Source of the DNA: BJ22 sp021298375
GTDB lineage: Bacteria > Planctomycetota > Planctomycetia > Pirellulales > Pirellulaceae
NCBI GenBank assembly: GCA_046343015.1
Contig: JBKDOL010000006.1
Span: 62,001-126,000, forward strand
Direction of reading: 5' to 3'
Length of the DNA: 64,000 nt
Each line of letters starts with the position of its first letter. Within the stretch, counting starts at the first letter, position 1. Positions 1 through 8,383 of this stretch are shown one piece after another. A model generated the notes under the pieces. The model did no database searches. It saw nothing but the letters and a program-made list of their open reading frames with translations, and was not told where the DNA came from. The translations under genes were made by a program, and so were the position numbers.

Positions 1-2587
1 CCCGAACAATCTCAGCCAGGGTTTCCAGTTCCAAATCAACGCGCGGTGGCAAGCCGCTGCGAGTGCGCTGATACTCGGCCTTGCGGGCGTCGTATTCCTT
101 AGCCGCCCGGAAGGCATCCTGCATCAACTGCTCGACGCCCATGCGACTCCGTGGATAGCGAGTCGACGGCTGGGGGCTGCTGCTCCGTTTGACGTTTTCA
201 CCCAGAGCAAACTTGATTCCCGGCGGTGCCTCGACAAACTTCATCTGCTCGTCATTTCGTCCCCAGCGCAACTTGAGCACCTGATTCTGGCCGCCAATCG
301 GATTGGCTGAGCCGTGCAGCACATTGACCGTGGTGACGCCACCAGCCAACTGCCTGATGATGTTCAAATCATCGCAATCAACGAAGTCTCCAATTCGAAC
401 TTCAGCGGTGATCGCCTGCGAGCCTTCGTTGACTCCGCTGTCGGTCGCCATGTGGGAATGACAGTCAATGATCCCCGGAGTCAGATGTCGCCCGGCGGCA
501 TCGATTGTCAAGTCAGCAGGGGGCAAGGCTTCGCCGGCTTTGAAAATTCGGGCAATCAGCCCCCCTTCGACCAGGACGGCAGCGCCCTCCAGTTTGCCCT
601 CGGGGCCGCAAGTCCAAACCGTAGCATTCACAAACAGGACTCGCCCGGCTGCGACCGGCACCTGTTCTCGACCAAAATCCCCCAATGGATAGTTGACTCC
701 GTACAACGGTGCCGTATCCGCCTTGGCAGGCTTGCTCTTTGCGGGATCCGAACCCTCATCGATCTGCGGTTTGGCCGCCTTCTCCTCGGATGTTTGGGCG
801 ACTGCGGGGGCCTCGCTGTCTGGAGCGACCGACTCCGGCTTTTTCTCCTCGGCAGGCGGCGTCTCGCCGGCGGCCGAAGCGACTTCCTTTTCGGCTCCCT
901 GCTCACTGCGATTGCGGCTGCCGCGCGGCGCCGCCTTTTCCGCCTCACCTACCCGCACTGCTTGAAATTTCAGCGAGCGTCCATCGGAAAAGGCGAGGCT
1001 TCCCAAGCCCTCGCCGGGACGGTCAACCACCAGTTCCATCAGGGCCGTCCCCGTTCCTCCCAGCTTGGTCGCCTCCAAAGAACCGCTCAGGCGAACCCCG
1101 GCCGTTTCCGCCCCCTTCAGTTCCAATTCAGGGTCGTCGGGATTCGGTTCGACTGACTTGCGAATCGCGCCCGAAATTTTTCCCTCGTCGCGAACAACCA
1201 GGTACAGCGACATCAGCGGGTCGGCGTCCGACTTCAAATGCCAGATGCCCGGAAACGCCCGCAGTGCCGCAGGCTGATGCTCAAACCGTTCTCCCAATAC
1301 CCATGTTTCCAGAATCTTCGTCTTCTCCTCAAACAGGGGGCCATTCGAGAGCACCAGATTCGCCAGCTTCCCGGCAGTGACGGTGCCGAGTTGGTCATCA
1401 ACCCCATAAAGCTTTGCCGGCACTCGGGTCCAGGCATCCAGCGCTACCCCCGGGTCGAGCCCCCGCTCGATCGCCCTGCGAATCTGACTTCGCCAGTCAC
1501 CCGGCTTTTCCAAGCCCTGCGTCGTGAAGGCAATCGTCGCTCCCGCTTTGACCAACGCCCCCGGATTACCCGGTGCGTGGTCCCAGTGCATCAACGTCTC
1601 GAGAGATAAATCCAACACATCCGCCGGACTGGAAACCTTTGGGGCCTTGGGAAAGTCCAGTGGCAAGACGAGCGGAGCCCTGGTCGCGACGACCTCGGCC
1701 AGACGCCGATACTCATTTCCATTTCCCATGACGACCAAACGCAGGCCAAACTCGTCAGCAAACCGCCGCGCTCGCAGTACAAACAATTCGTTCGTCGTTT
1801 CTACCATCAACGGCAGAGAGCCAGTCAGTACCGGCTGTAGAGCTTCCAGTGAAGCGTTCACTTCCGGCCGCGATACCTCCGGTCGGATTCGCGCCGCTTG
1901 CCAGGCGTCGCGATACCATTGGGCATCAAGGAGCGTCTGCCGCGCCAGTGCAAACGCTCCCATGGGTGAGCTGGGGTAACCAGTCCCCCCGCCAGCTCCG
2001 CCACCACCGGGACCGAAGGCGCGGTCGAGCGTCAAGCGGGCCTGCATCGCGACATTCGGCGCGAGCACTGTCCGGTTCGATTGCGTTTTTGACAAATGCG
2101 CGATGAAACTCGTTCCGCGGATAATCCCGGCAGTCGGAGCCACGAGGGCATTGGTGAAACCAGCGGCGCGACGCTCGGCCGCGTTTAACTGGTCGAGCTT
2201 GAACACTTCTGAGAGTTGCAGCTGCGGGGTGATTCGCGAATTCGCGTTGGCTGTCGCTTCCCCCAGCCCCGGCACTTCTGCCGTGTAACCGAGATAGCCA
2301 TCCACGAGGCCAGCGTAAACATGCTTCCCCGAACCATCGATGACCACTGCCCCGGCGGGGATCTCAAGGTCTTTGCCGACCGCCAGAATCTTGTCGTGCA
2401 ACAACACGACCGTACCGCCCTCGATCTGCTCCGATCCGGAGACGTGAATCGTTGCCCCGCGAATGGCAAACAAACCAGGGCGTGCAGTGTGCAAACCCTC
2501 TTCGCGGAAAGTTGATTGGGCCAACGCGCCCGTTACAAGGGGAGTTAAAAACAGGGCCAGGCAAAGGCCGAAAAATTGCTGTCGCAT
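1..2587 (-). CDS. Two-domain amidohydrolase, secreted (C-terminus beyond left edge)
   Basis: An open frame of about 862 codons starts at ATG 2585-2587 and leaves the window at base 1, so the C-terminus is missing. Residues 1-24 form a signal peptide ending ALAQ. Residues about 30-480 resemble an amidohydrolase/imidazolonepropionase-like module, but where the metal-binding HxH is expected there is DGYLGY (96-101). A charged Ala/Glu/Lys/Pro-rich linker (about 540-630) joins a second amidohydrolase module with an intact metal motif, DCHSHM (His710 and His712). Family members hydrolyse amide or related bonds with a bimetal or monometal centre; the substrate cannot be told. The first copy probably lost metal catalysis and may be structural. 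The Cys-rich secreted gene lies upstream on the same strand. The call is firm for the fold and open for the function. Confidence 0.85.
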   Translation of the reverse strand, partial: MRQQFFGLCLALFLTPLVTGALAQSTFREEGLHTARPGLFAIRGATIHVSGSEQIEGGTVVLLHDKILAVGKDLEIPAGAVVIDGSGKHVYAGLVDGYLGYTAEVPGLGEATANANSRITPQLQLSEVFKLDQLNAAERRAAGFTNALVAPTAGIIRGTSFIAHLSKTQSNRTVLAPNVAMQARLTLDRAFGPGGGGAGGGTGYPSSPMGAFALARQTLLDAQWYRDAWQAARIRPEVSRPEVNASLEALQPVLTGSLPLMVETTNELFVLRARRFADEFGLRLVVMGNGNEYRRLAEVVATRAPLVLPLDFPKAPKVSSPADVLDLSLETLMHWDHAPGNPGALVKAGATIAFTTQGLEKPGDWRSQIRRAIERGLDPGVALDAWTRVPAKLYGVDDQLGTVTAGKLANLVLSNGPLFEEKTKILETWVLGERFEHQPAALRAFPGIWHLKSDADPLMSLYLVVRDEGKISGAIRKSVEPNPDDPELELKGAETAGVRLSGSLEATKLGGTGTALMELVVDRPGEGLGSLAFSDGRSLKFQAVRVGEAEKAAPRGSRNRSEQGAEKEVASAAGETPPAEEKKPESVAPDSEAPAVAQTSEEKAAKPQIDEGSDPAKSKPAKADTAPLYGVNYPLGDFGREQVPVAAGRVLFVNATVWTCGPEGKLEGAAVLVEGGLIARIFKAGEALPPADLTIDAAGRHLTPGIIDCHSHMATDSGVNEGSQAITAEVRIGDFVDCDDLNIIRQLAGGVTTVNVLHGSANPIGGQNQVLKLRWGRNDEQMKFVEAPPGIKFALGENVKRSSSPQPSTRYPRSRMGVEQLMQDAFRAAKEYDARKAEYQRTRSGLPPRVDLELETLAEIVR

Positions 2588-2766
2588 CGCGAACCGGTTC
2601 CTGATTGCAATTTCGTTGAGAACAAGGCTTTCTCAACGTTAGCATGGAGACCGGCGCGGGTGAACCAGTTATTTGGCTTTTTCAGAATATCCGCTACGCC
2701 CCGAAGCCCTCCCTCCGCCAAACTTGGCTCGAACTTCAAGGGGACCCAGAACCGGGAAGCCGGACT

Positions 2767-3405
2767 TTACCAGGAAGAATGCTTGAACCAACCGTGAGTT
2801 TTTGTCTCCCCACAGGCTCCACCGCAACTTCCCGAATTGCAGCCTTCGCATTCAGCACTGCGGTTGGGATGCAACCACCAGTGAGGCGGGCAATTTGGCC
2901 GGGCCCGCTGGAAAACCCAAGGATTCAATCCCAAGTCGCGACAGCACGACTCGCATGGCATGAATGTCTGCCATTCATCGCAGCACCCACAATCATCGGC
3001 GACATTTCCAAAATTGCCCTTCGGTGGATTGATTCGCCGCTGAAAAGCACTGCTGAACATGAAGCGGTCGCCCAGTGGTTGCTGCTGAATTTCCTGCACC
3101 GAGGAAACCGGCTGGTTCATTCCCAACGAATCTGAGGAGTAGACTTGCGGCAGGAGGTATTCGGGAATCCCGCTCGGCTGGTCCTCGATCACCGATTGCG
3201 GCGTCGGCTGCCACGCAGGTTGGGTCGCCGATACCTGAATGACGGGGACAATCGGGGCTGATGGCTCGAGGCTGTTACCTGCCGACCGCCTGTCCATGTC
3301 CCGCATGATCGCGGCAATGCGGTCTGGATTCTCCTGAGCTCCCGCTTGGCCAACACCAGCCACCACCGCCAACACCAGCAAACAGACTCGCCAGCACTTG
3401 TTCAT
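2767..3405 (-). CDS. Small secreted Cys-rich hypothetical protein
   Basis: This 212-residue product has a clear signal peptide (MNKCWRVCLLVLAVVAGVG, cleavage near GAQ at 22-24). The middle is Pro/Gln/Ser-rich with no recognisable domain. The last 80 residues hold about 14 cysteines, many in close pairs (CGCC, CESCC, CEGC, SCGGAC), together with Trp and His. That pattern suits disulfide-rich or metal-binding proteins outside the cytoplasm, but no family was recognised. GAG lies 7 nt before the ATG. It is co-directional with the amidohydrolase, 180 bases downstream, so co-transcription is possible. The opposite-strand frame over it has no signal peptide or domain and is taken as a shadow. Confidence 0.7.
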   Translation of the reverse strand: MNKCWRVCLLVLAVVAGVGQAGAQENPDRIAAIMRDMDRRSAGNSLEPSAPIVPVIQVSATQPAWQPTPQSVIEDQPSGIPEYLLPQVYSSDSLGMNQPVSSVQEIQQQPLGDRFMFSSAFQRRINPPKGNFGNVADDCGCCDEWQTFMPCESCCRDLGLNPWVFQRARPNCPPHWWLHPNRSAECEGCNSGSCGGACGETKTHGWFKHSSW

Positions 3406-3715
3406 TGAATTTCTCGCTGTAGCAATATCCCGAGTCGATTCCGGACCTGGCTCAACTCGCCAGCCAGAGATAACGTTCCCGAGTCAGTCCCGCGACTTTC
3501 CTGACATTCGTTATCTTTATCGCTTTCGGGCAACTCCACTTTTCAATTCTTTGTGCACAGCCGGCTCGGCCCTCAATTCCGCTCAACTGAACCCAACAAA
3601 AAAAGTCTCGCCAATCGCTACAGATTGACGAGACCCAAATCTGGCTGCTGTCTGCCCCGCTGAGCTGCTGACAGGGAGGTGCTAACAGCCCGCGTTCACG
3701 TTCGACTTCCCGGCC
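3406..3715. other. Intergenic stretch, 310 bases
   Basis: No coding frame with domain or start support is visible. It holds the 5' flank of the Cys-rich gene and, at 3598-3634, a terminator for the oxidoreductase gene. Confidence 0.6.
3598..3634 (-). terminator. Rho-independent terminator of the oxidoreductase gene
   Basis: Arms 3605-3615 and 3624-3634 pair over 11 positions with one mismatch around an 8-base loop. Read on the minus strand, the hairpin is followed directly by seven T (A-run 3598-3604). It starts about 80 bases after the stop of the Gfo/Idh/MocA gene. Confidence 0.8.
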
Positions 3716-5080
3716 TTAGCCGCGTTTATCGGGATTCCAGTCGAGTACCTTTTCCCAGCCCTCGCCGGGGACGGCAATTTCGTACTCACCGTTTTCCAGC
3801 GGCTGCACCGGGGCCTTATCCTGCAGCGAGGTGAGCCCATCCACGTCCGCGAGCATCCGTTTGGATGCCATCGCATCCTCCCAGCGAATCGCCTTGCCCG
3901 AGTAGGTCGACATCCGCCCCATAATGGCGGTCATCGTACTCTTGGCACCATACTCTCCCTCGTTCGGGATCAGTCCCCGAGCCATGTCGGCATACATGTC
4001 GACATGCTCCTGGGCATGGCCACCGCGCGACCCCTCGGTACGGAAAATTTCCTTACCGTTGAGATCGTAAATCCGCCCCGCGGCGATATCGCAATATCCC
4101 TTGGTGCCATGCACGTGTTCCGAAACTTCGTTCCAGCAACCGGCGATCTGCCGACACTGGCTGAACATCTTCACGCCGTTGGCGTAAGTGTACTCGATCG
4201 CATGATGGTCAAAAATTTCCCCATGTTGCGAACCGGTCCGAACCTGGCGTCCCCCCATCCCCTCGGCCTTGACTGGATAATCATCCAGCAACCAGTTGAT
4301 CACATCGAGGTTGTGGATGTGTTGCTCTACCAAGTGGTCGCCCGAGAGCCAGTTGAAGTAAAGCCAGTTGCGGATTTGATACTCCAATTCCGTTTGCTCT
4401 GGTCGACGACCGGCAACCCAGAGAAAGCCTTGATTCCAATAAACCCGCGCGGCCACGATGTCACCGATGATTCCATCCTTCAGGCGTTGCAGGGTCTCCA
4501 TGTAAGCCCGCTCATGCCGACGCTGCAGACCAACCTGCACCGACAATCCCTTGCGCTTCGCTTCCTCAGACGCCCGCAGGACGCGTTGCACACCTGGGGC
4601 GTCAACGGCAACCGGCTTTTCCATGAAGACGTTCTTCCCCGCTTTCACTGCGGCTTCAAAGTGCAGCGGGCGGAATCCGGGAGGCGTTGCCAAAATGACC
4701 GTCTGACAATCGGTATCCAAAACTTTCTGGTAAGCATCAAAGCCGATGAAGGTCGTATCCGGGGTAACCTTGATCCGGTCTTTGTACCGCTCCTTCAGCC
4801 CACCCAATGACCCGGCGGGTCGGTCGGCGAACAAGTCACCCACGGCGGTGATCTCGACGTTGCCGGATTGAGCATTCAAGGCATCGGCCATCGCTCCGGA
4901 CCCGCGGCCGCCACTCCCAATCACCCCAACCCGAATCGTATCGCTGCCAAAGACGTGATAGCCGCCGCGGCTCGCCTCGGCTCGCAATCCCGCTCCAGCC
5001 ACTACTCCGGCCGCTGCGACAGCGGAACCGGTCTTCAAAAAATCACGGCGACTTCCCGATGACTTGCTCATTCGCGACAC
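3716..5080 (-). CDS. Gfo/Idh/MocA family oxidoreductase, Tat-exported
   Basis: This 454-residue protein opens with a twin-arginine signal (SRRDFLK, residues 10-16, then an Ala/Val-rich hydrophobic stretch to about 35). A Rossmann nucleotide-binding loop GSGGRG (55-60) and the family motif EKPVAVD (154-160) follow. Family members oxidise or reduce sugars and related polyols with NAD(P); many planctomycete copies are Tat-exported, where the cofactor is thought to be bound before export. The substrate is unknown. GTG at 5078-5080 has AAGGG 6 nt upstream; an in-frame ATG at 5069-5071 is the alternative, and both keep the Tat motif. A strong terminator follows, so it is probably a single-gene unit. 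Confidence 0.9.
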   Translation of the reverse strand: MSRMSKSSGSRRDFLKTGSAVAAAGVVAGAGLRAEASRGGYHVFGSDTIRVGVIGSGGRGSGAMADALNAQSGNVEITAVGDLFADRPAGSLGGLKERYKDRIKVTPDTTFIGFDAYQKVLDTDCQTVILATPPGFRPLHFEAAVKAGKNVFMEKPVAVDAPGVQRVLRASEEAKRKGLSVQVGLQRRHERAYMETLQRLKDGIIGDIVAARVYWNQGFLWVAGRRPEQTELEYQIRNWLYFNWLSGDHLVEQHIHNLDVINWLLDDYPVKAEGMGGRQVRTGSQHGEIFDHHAIEYTYANGVKMFSQCRQIAGCWNEVSEHVHGTKGYCDIAAGRIYDLNGKEIFRTEGSRGGHAQEHVDMYADMARGLIPNEGEYGAKSTMTAIMGRMSTYSGKAIRWEDAMASKRMLADVDGLTSLQDKAPVQPLENGEYEIAVPGEGWEKVLDWNPDKRG

Positions 5081-5380
5081 TCACTTCCCTTTCTTTCAAC
5101 TCTTTCAACTACAGAGATCAACCGCCTTCGGCAGGCAGACAGTAAACCGCAAGCCTTCGGCTGCTGGCCAAACCGCCCCTTCGGCTGCTAGCCAAACCGC
5201 CCCTTCGGCTGCTGGCCAAACCGCCATTGCCATCGCGTTTTGGAATTCATTGACAGCGGTCAGGCTCCCGCACCATGCCAGAAGCCTCCCGACTGATTTC
5301 TACTGTAGTGCACCCCCGAGGGAGTTACAATCAAGGGACCGTTCCACTGCCGACTCCGCCTCTGTTCAAGGCCGTCTCAC
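5081..5380. other. Intergenic stretch with 24-bp repeats, 300 bases
   Basis: This gap lies between the divergent oxidoreductase and apbE genes. It carries the repeat at 5154-5225 and a TACAAT element at 5327-5332, about 50 bases before the apbE start, which could be a -10 site without a convincing -35. The frames running through it are not supported as genes. Confidence 0.5.
5154..5225. repeat. 24-bp tandem repeat, three copies
   Basis: Three head-to-tail units at 5154-5177, 5178-5201 and 5202-5225 begin CCTTCGGCTGCTGGCC; the middle copy differs by one base (A for G). The preceding DNA has a looser related CCTTCGGCAGGC motif near 5125. The repeat lies between divergent genes. Confidence 0.9.
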
Positions 5381-6427
5381 TTGCACCTGCGATTCCTCTC
5401 CCTCGCCTGTTTGCCGCTGCTCTTCTGGGGCCAACTCACGCCAGTCCGTGCCCAATCTGAGCGGCATGAACTTGAACAGGTCGCGATGGGGGTCAACTTC
5501 CGCTTCATCCTCTACCATGCCGATCCCGAGGTCGCGCGTCGACTGTTGGCAGACGCCGCTCGCCGGGTCGCAGAACTCGACCAGGCGCTCAGCGATTACC
5601 GCGAGCAAAGCGAGACCAATCGACTCTGCCGTTCCGCTCCTCACGCGATACCCCAAGCGGTCAGCCCCGACCTTTTTCGCGTTCTCGAGCGCGGACTGGG
5701 ATTCAGCCAACTTACCGGTAACGCATTCGATGTTACCGTTGGCCCGGCCAGCCATGCTTGGCGAAAGGCGATCAAGCGGAACCGCCTCCCCGAGGCTGAG
5801 AAACTGGAGACCTTGCGCACGGCAATCGGCAGCCACCGGGTTCGACTGGTGCCGCCCGACCGAGTGCAACTACTCGCCCCGGACATGCAACTCGACTTTG
5901 GCGGAATTGCCCAAGGTGATGCGGCGGATCAGATCGCCGACCTGTTTCGCGCGGCCGGCGTCACTTCGGCCCTGATCGACGCCAGCGGAGACGTGCTCGC
6001 CCTCGGCGCTCCCCCCGGCGCAGCGGGTTGGCCCATCGAAATTCCCGGACTGGATGGCGCGGAGTCGACGACGATCCTGCTTCGCGATGCGGCCGTCTCA
6101 ACTTCTGGCGACCGCGAACAGCGACTGGTGGTGGAGGGCGTCCGCTACTCGCACATCATCGATCCCCGCACGGCCCGCGCTGTGAAACAAAGCGTCCAGG
6201 CAACCGTGATCGCTCCCTCGGCCACCGCAGCCGACGCGCTCGCATCGGCCCTTTGCGTGCTCACTCCGGATGAAGGGCTGGCGTTGATCGCCCCAATCCC
6301 GGGAACGGCCGCGCGGCTGCAACTGCCATCGACCGCCTCACCACCAGCCGGGCAAGGGGACAGCGACTCGCTGCTCCGCGAGTCGCCGAATTTCCGAGAG
6401 TTTATTCGGCCACGACCAGAGCGCTGA
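5381..6427 (+). CDS. apbE: FAD:protein FMN transferase, ApbE family
   Basis: ApbE enzymes move FMN from FAD onto a Thr/Ser of target proteins such as Rnf/Nqr subunits, outside the cytoplasmic membrane. The 348-residue product has a signal peptide (1-24) and the family blocks: FDVTVGP (116-122), DFGGIAQGDA (172-181, usually DLGGIAKGYA), SGD (242-244) and HIIDPRT (258-264). Lys-to-Gln and Tyr-to-Asp changes in the GGIAKGYA block are unusual. No flavinylation target gene is seen nearby. The start is TTG with AAGG 9 nt upstream; no upstream in-frame start exists. It faces the VWA gene convergently, about 100 bases away, with no clear terminator between. Confidence 0.88.
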   Translation: MHLRFLSLACLPLLFWGQLTPVRAQSERHELEQVAMGVNFRFILYHADPEVARRLLADAARRVAELDQALSDYREQSETNRLCRSAPHAIPQAVSPDLFRVLERGLGFSQLTGNAFDVTVGPASHAWRKAIKRNRLPEAEKLETLRTAIGSHRVRLVPPDRVQLLAPDMQLDFGGIAQGDAADQIADLFRAAGVTSALIDASGDVLALGAPPGAAGWPIEIPGLDGAESTTILLRDAAVSTSGDREQRLVVEGVRYSHIIDPRTARAVKQSVQATVIAPSATAADALASALCVLTPDEGLALIAPIPGTAARLQLPSTASPPAGQGDSDSLLRESPNFREFIRPRPER

Positions 6428-6530
6428 AGCTTTCGGTTCGGCACACGTGGTCTCCGCAGCAGCGGTCTCGGATCTCAATTGGCTGGGCTGTTACCGGGAC
6501 CAGCCTGCTGGCGGCGACCTCGGCTTCGGA

Positions 6531-8234
6531 CTAACCCAGAATCTCGCGCCTTTGGCGGACGTAATCCCACACCACAAAGCGGTCCAGATCCTCCCCGCCA
6601 GTAAAAAAGACTCGCCCCTTGGTCCCTTCAGCCAGTCGCTGGGCAAACTTCACGTCTTCCTCGGTCTGCGACCAGGAAGGGACGAGGAACATGTTGATCG
6701 TAATTCCCTCGCGACCGCACAACTGAGCCTCGCGCAGGGTGGCTTGTTCCGTTACCGGATGCGGCGGATAGAGCAAATAGAGCTGGTTCTCCTCAAAATG
6801 AGCGGTGGGAAGTCCGTCGGTAATGACGATGATTTGCCGGTTCGGAGTGTTCTGCACCGAAAGTAATCGCCGCGCGAGATTCAGCGCGTGCTGCATGTTG
6901 GTAAAGTGCGGATGCACCATGTGCTCGCTGGCCCGGGGCGAACTCATGTCAAATCGCAATTGCACGACCGGCTGATGCAAGGTCACTGGCTTGGGCATCA
7001 ACTCGATGATCTCTGCCGGAGTCCGAACCTTGGCAAACGAGTACATCTCCACAAAACCGAGGTAGTCGCCGGGGTATTCGCTGCGAATCAAACCGTCCAG
7101 CGCTAACGCCATTCGCTTGACGTTAATGTACTGGCCGTCGTAGCGCATCGAGCCACTCATGTCCATGATCACGACCGTGGCCGCTTTCGGATTATTTCGC
7201 GTCCGGTGAATCACGATATCCTCGGCCCCCAACCGCAGCGGCAAGCCGGGTCCGTTCCTGACCAGCGAGTTGATAAACGACTGCGGCAGGTCCATGTTGG
7301 TGACCGAATCACCGAACTCGTAAGGCTTCGTTTGCTCCAGTTCGACGGCGCCCTCACCGACGATATTCCCCGCGTGCCGACCGGTCCTCCCCGCCTTGAG
7401 GTCACTGAAAATCCGCCCGAGCAATTTCCCCTGAAAGACCCGCAGGGCCTTGGGCGTCAGTCGAAACTGACCATTGACGGACTCCAGCCCCTGCCGCTCG
7501 GCCTGCTCCTTGACGTAGTTGTCGATCATCCGCTGCATCTCTTCCAGCTGCTCGATGTCACCCGGCTCGACAAACTCCGAAAGCTCTTCCAGATCGATGT
7601 ACCCGATCTGCGCGTTCTGCTCTGCTTGATCAACCTGCTTGAGCAAGTCGTCGATTTTTTCAAGCTCTTCCTTTATCTCCAGAGCCTGGGGAATGGTCAT
7701 CGAATCGCGACCGGTAAAGTTGTACTTCGCGGCCAATTCATCGACCTGGTATTTATCACCCAATCGTTCCATCAGATTGACGACGTGCCGGGCAAAGGGA
7801 CTGGTGTCGTCCTCGGTCAGGTACCAGACCTGCTCGAGGTCGACCAATTGTTCCTCTTCTACCGCCTGCTTGTAGGCCTTTCGCAATTTATCGGGAGGTT
7901 GAGGGCCGGTCTTGGCCCGCTTTTCAAAAACCCGCTTCGCCTCCTGCTGCACGGTCTCGGTCTCGTAGGTCTCGAGAATCCGACGCTTCCGCTCAAGCAA
8001 CATCGCCCGAATCAGGTCGAGACTGGGGCCCAACCGAAACTGGCTCGGGTCGAGCCGCACAGCGCGAGCCAACTCCTCTTCCGACAGCGGTCGCGCGTTG
8101 CCAAACGCGAGCATTCGCTCCATCATCGGAGAAACCAGATCAACCGGCGGTGCAGTCGGGCTGGGAAATTTTTGGGGGTCATACTTCTGGTAAGTATGCA
8201 CCACTCCGCCAACCGCTTTGCGTTTCGAACTCAT
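6531..8234 (-). CDS. VWA-domain protein, partner of the MoxR-like ATPase
   Basis: This protein of 567 residues has an N-terminal helical, charged region (about 1-330) and a C-terminal von Willebrand A domain with a complete MIDAS start DMSGSM (about residue 355). ATG 8232-8234 is preferred over an adjacent GTG because GAGAG sits 6 nt upstream. VWA proteins next to MoxR/magnesium-chelatase-like AAA ATPases act as metal-dependent adaptors that couple the ATPase to a client for remodelling. The ATPase gene lies directly upstream with a 149-base gap. No signal peptide or membrane segment is seen, so it is probably cytoplasmic. The client is unknown. Confidence 0.88.
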   Translation of the reverse strand: MSSKRKAVGGVVHTYQKYDPQKFPSPTAPPVDLVSPMMERMLAFGNARPLSEEELARAVRLDPSQFRLGPSLDLIRAMLLERKRRILETYETETVQQEAKRVFEKRAKTGPQPPDKLRKAYKQAVEEEQLVDLEQVWYLTEDDTSPFARHVVNLMERLGDKYQVDELAAKYNFTGRDSMTIPQALEIKEELEKIDDLLKQVDQAEQNAQIGYIDLEELSEFVEPGDIEQLEEMQRMIDNYVKEQAERQGLESVNGQFRLTPKALRVFQGKLLGRIFSDLKAGRTGRHAGNIVGEGAVELEQTKPYEFGDSVTNMDLPQSFINSLVRNGPGLPLRLGAEDIVIHRTRNNPKAATVVIMDMSGSMRYDGQYINVKRMALALDGLIRSEYPGDYLGFVEMYSFAKVRTPAEIIELMPKPVTLHQPVVQLRFDMSSPRASEHMVHPHFTNMQHALNLARRLLSVQNTPNRQIIVITDGLPTAHFEENQLYLLYPPHPVTEQATLREAQLCGREGITINMFLVPSWSQTEEDVKFAQRLAEGTKGRVFFTGGEDLDRFVVWDYVRQRREILG

Positions 8235-8269
8235 CACTGTCTCTCGATTCCCGGGCCGGATGGCTCGTC

Positions 8270-8313
8270 AAATGCAACCCAAATGCGACCCAAAAGCAAC
8301 CCAATTGCAACTG
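8270..8313. repeat. 11-bp direct repeats between the AAA and VWA genes
   Basis: Four consecutive 11-base units (8270-8280, 8281-8291, 8292-8302, 8303-8313) follow the pattern AAATGCAACCC, with one change in units 2 and 3 and more in unit 4. They lie in the gap before the VWA start and repeat at about one DNA turn. A binding site is possible but not shown. Confidence 0.7.
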
Positions 8314-8383
8314 TGCCAGGTTCCGACGCGACGCCCGGCGGATGACCCCAGGCTTAAGCCCAAAGCGACTACCCGCAATCGAC

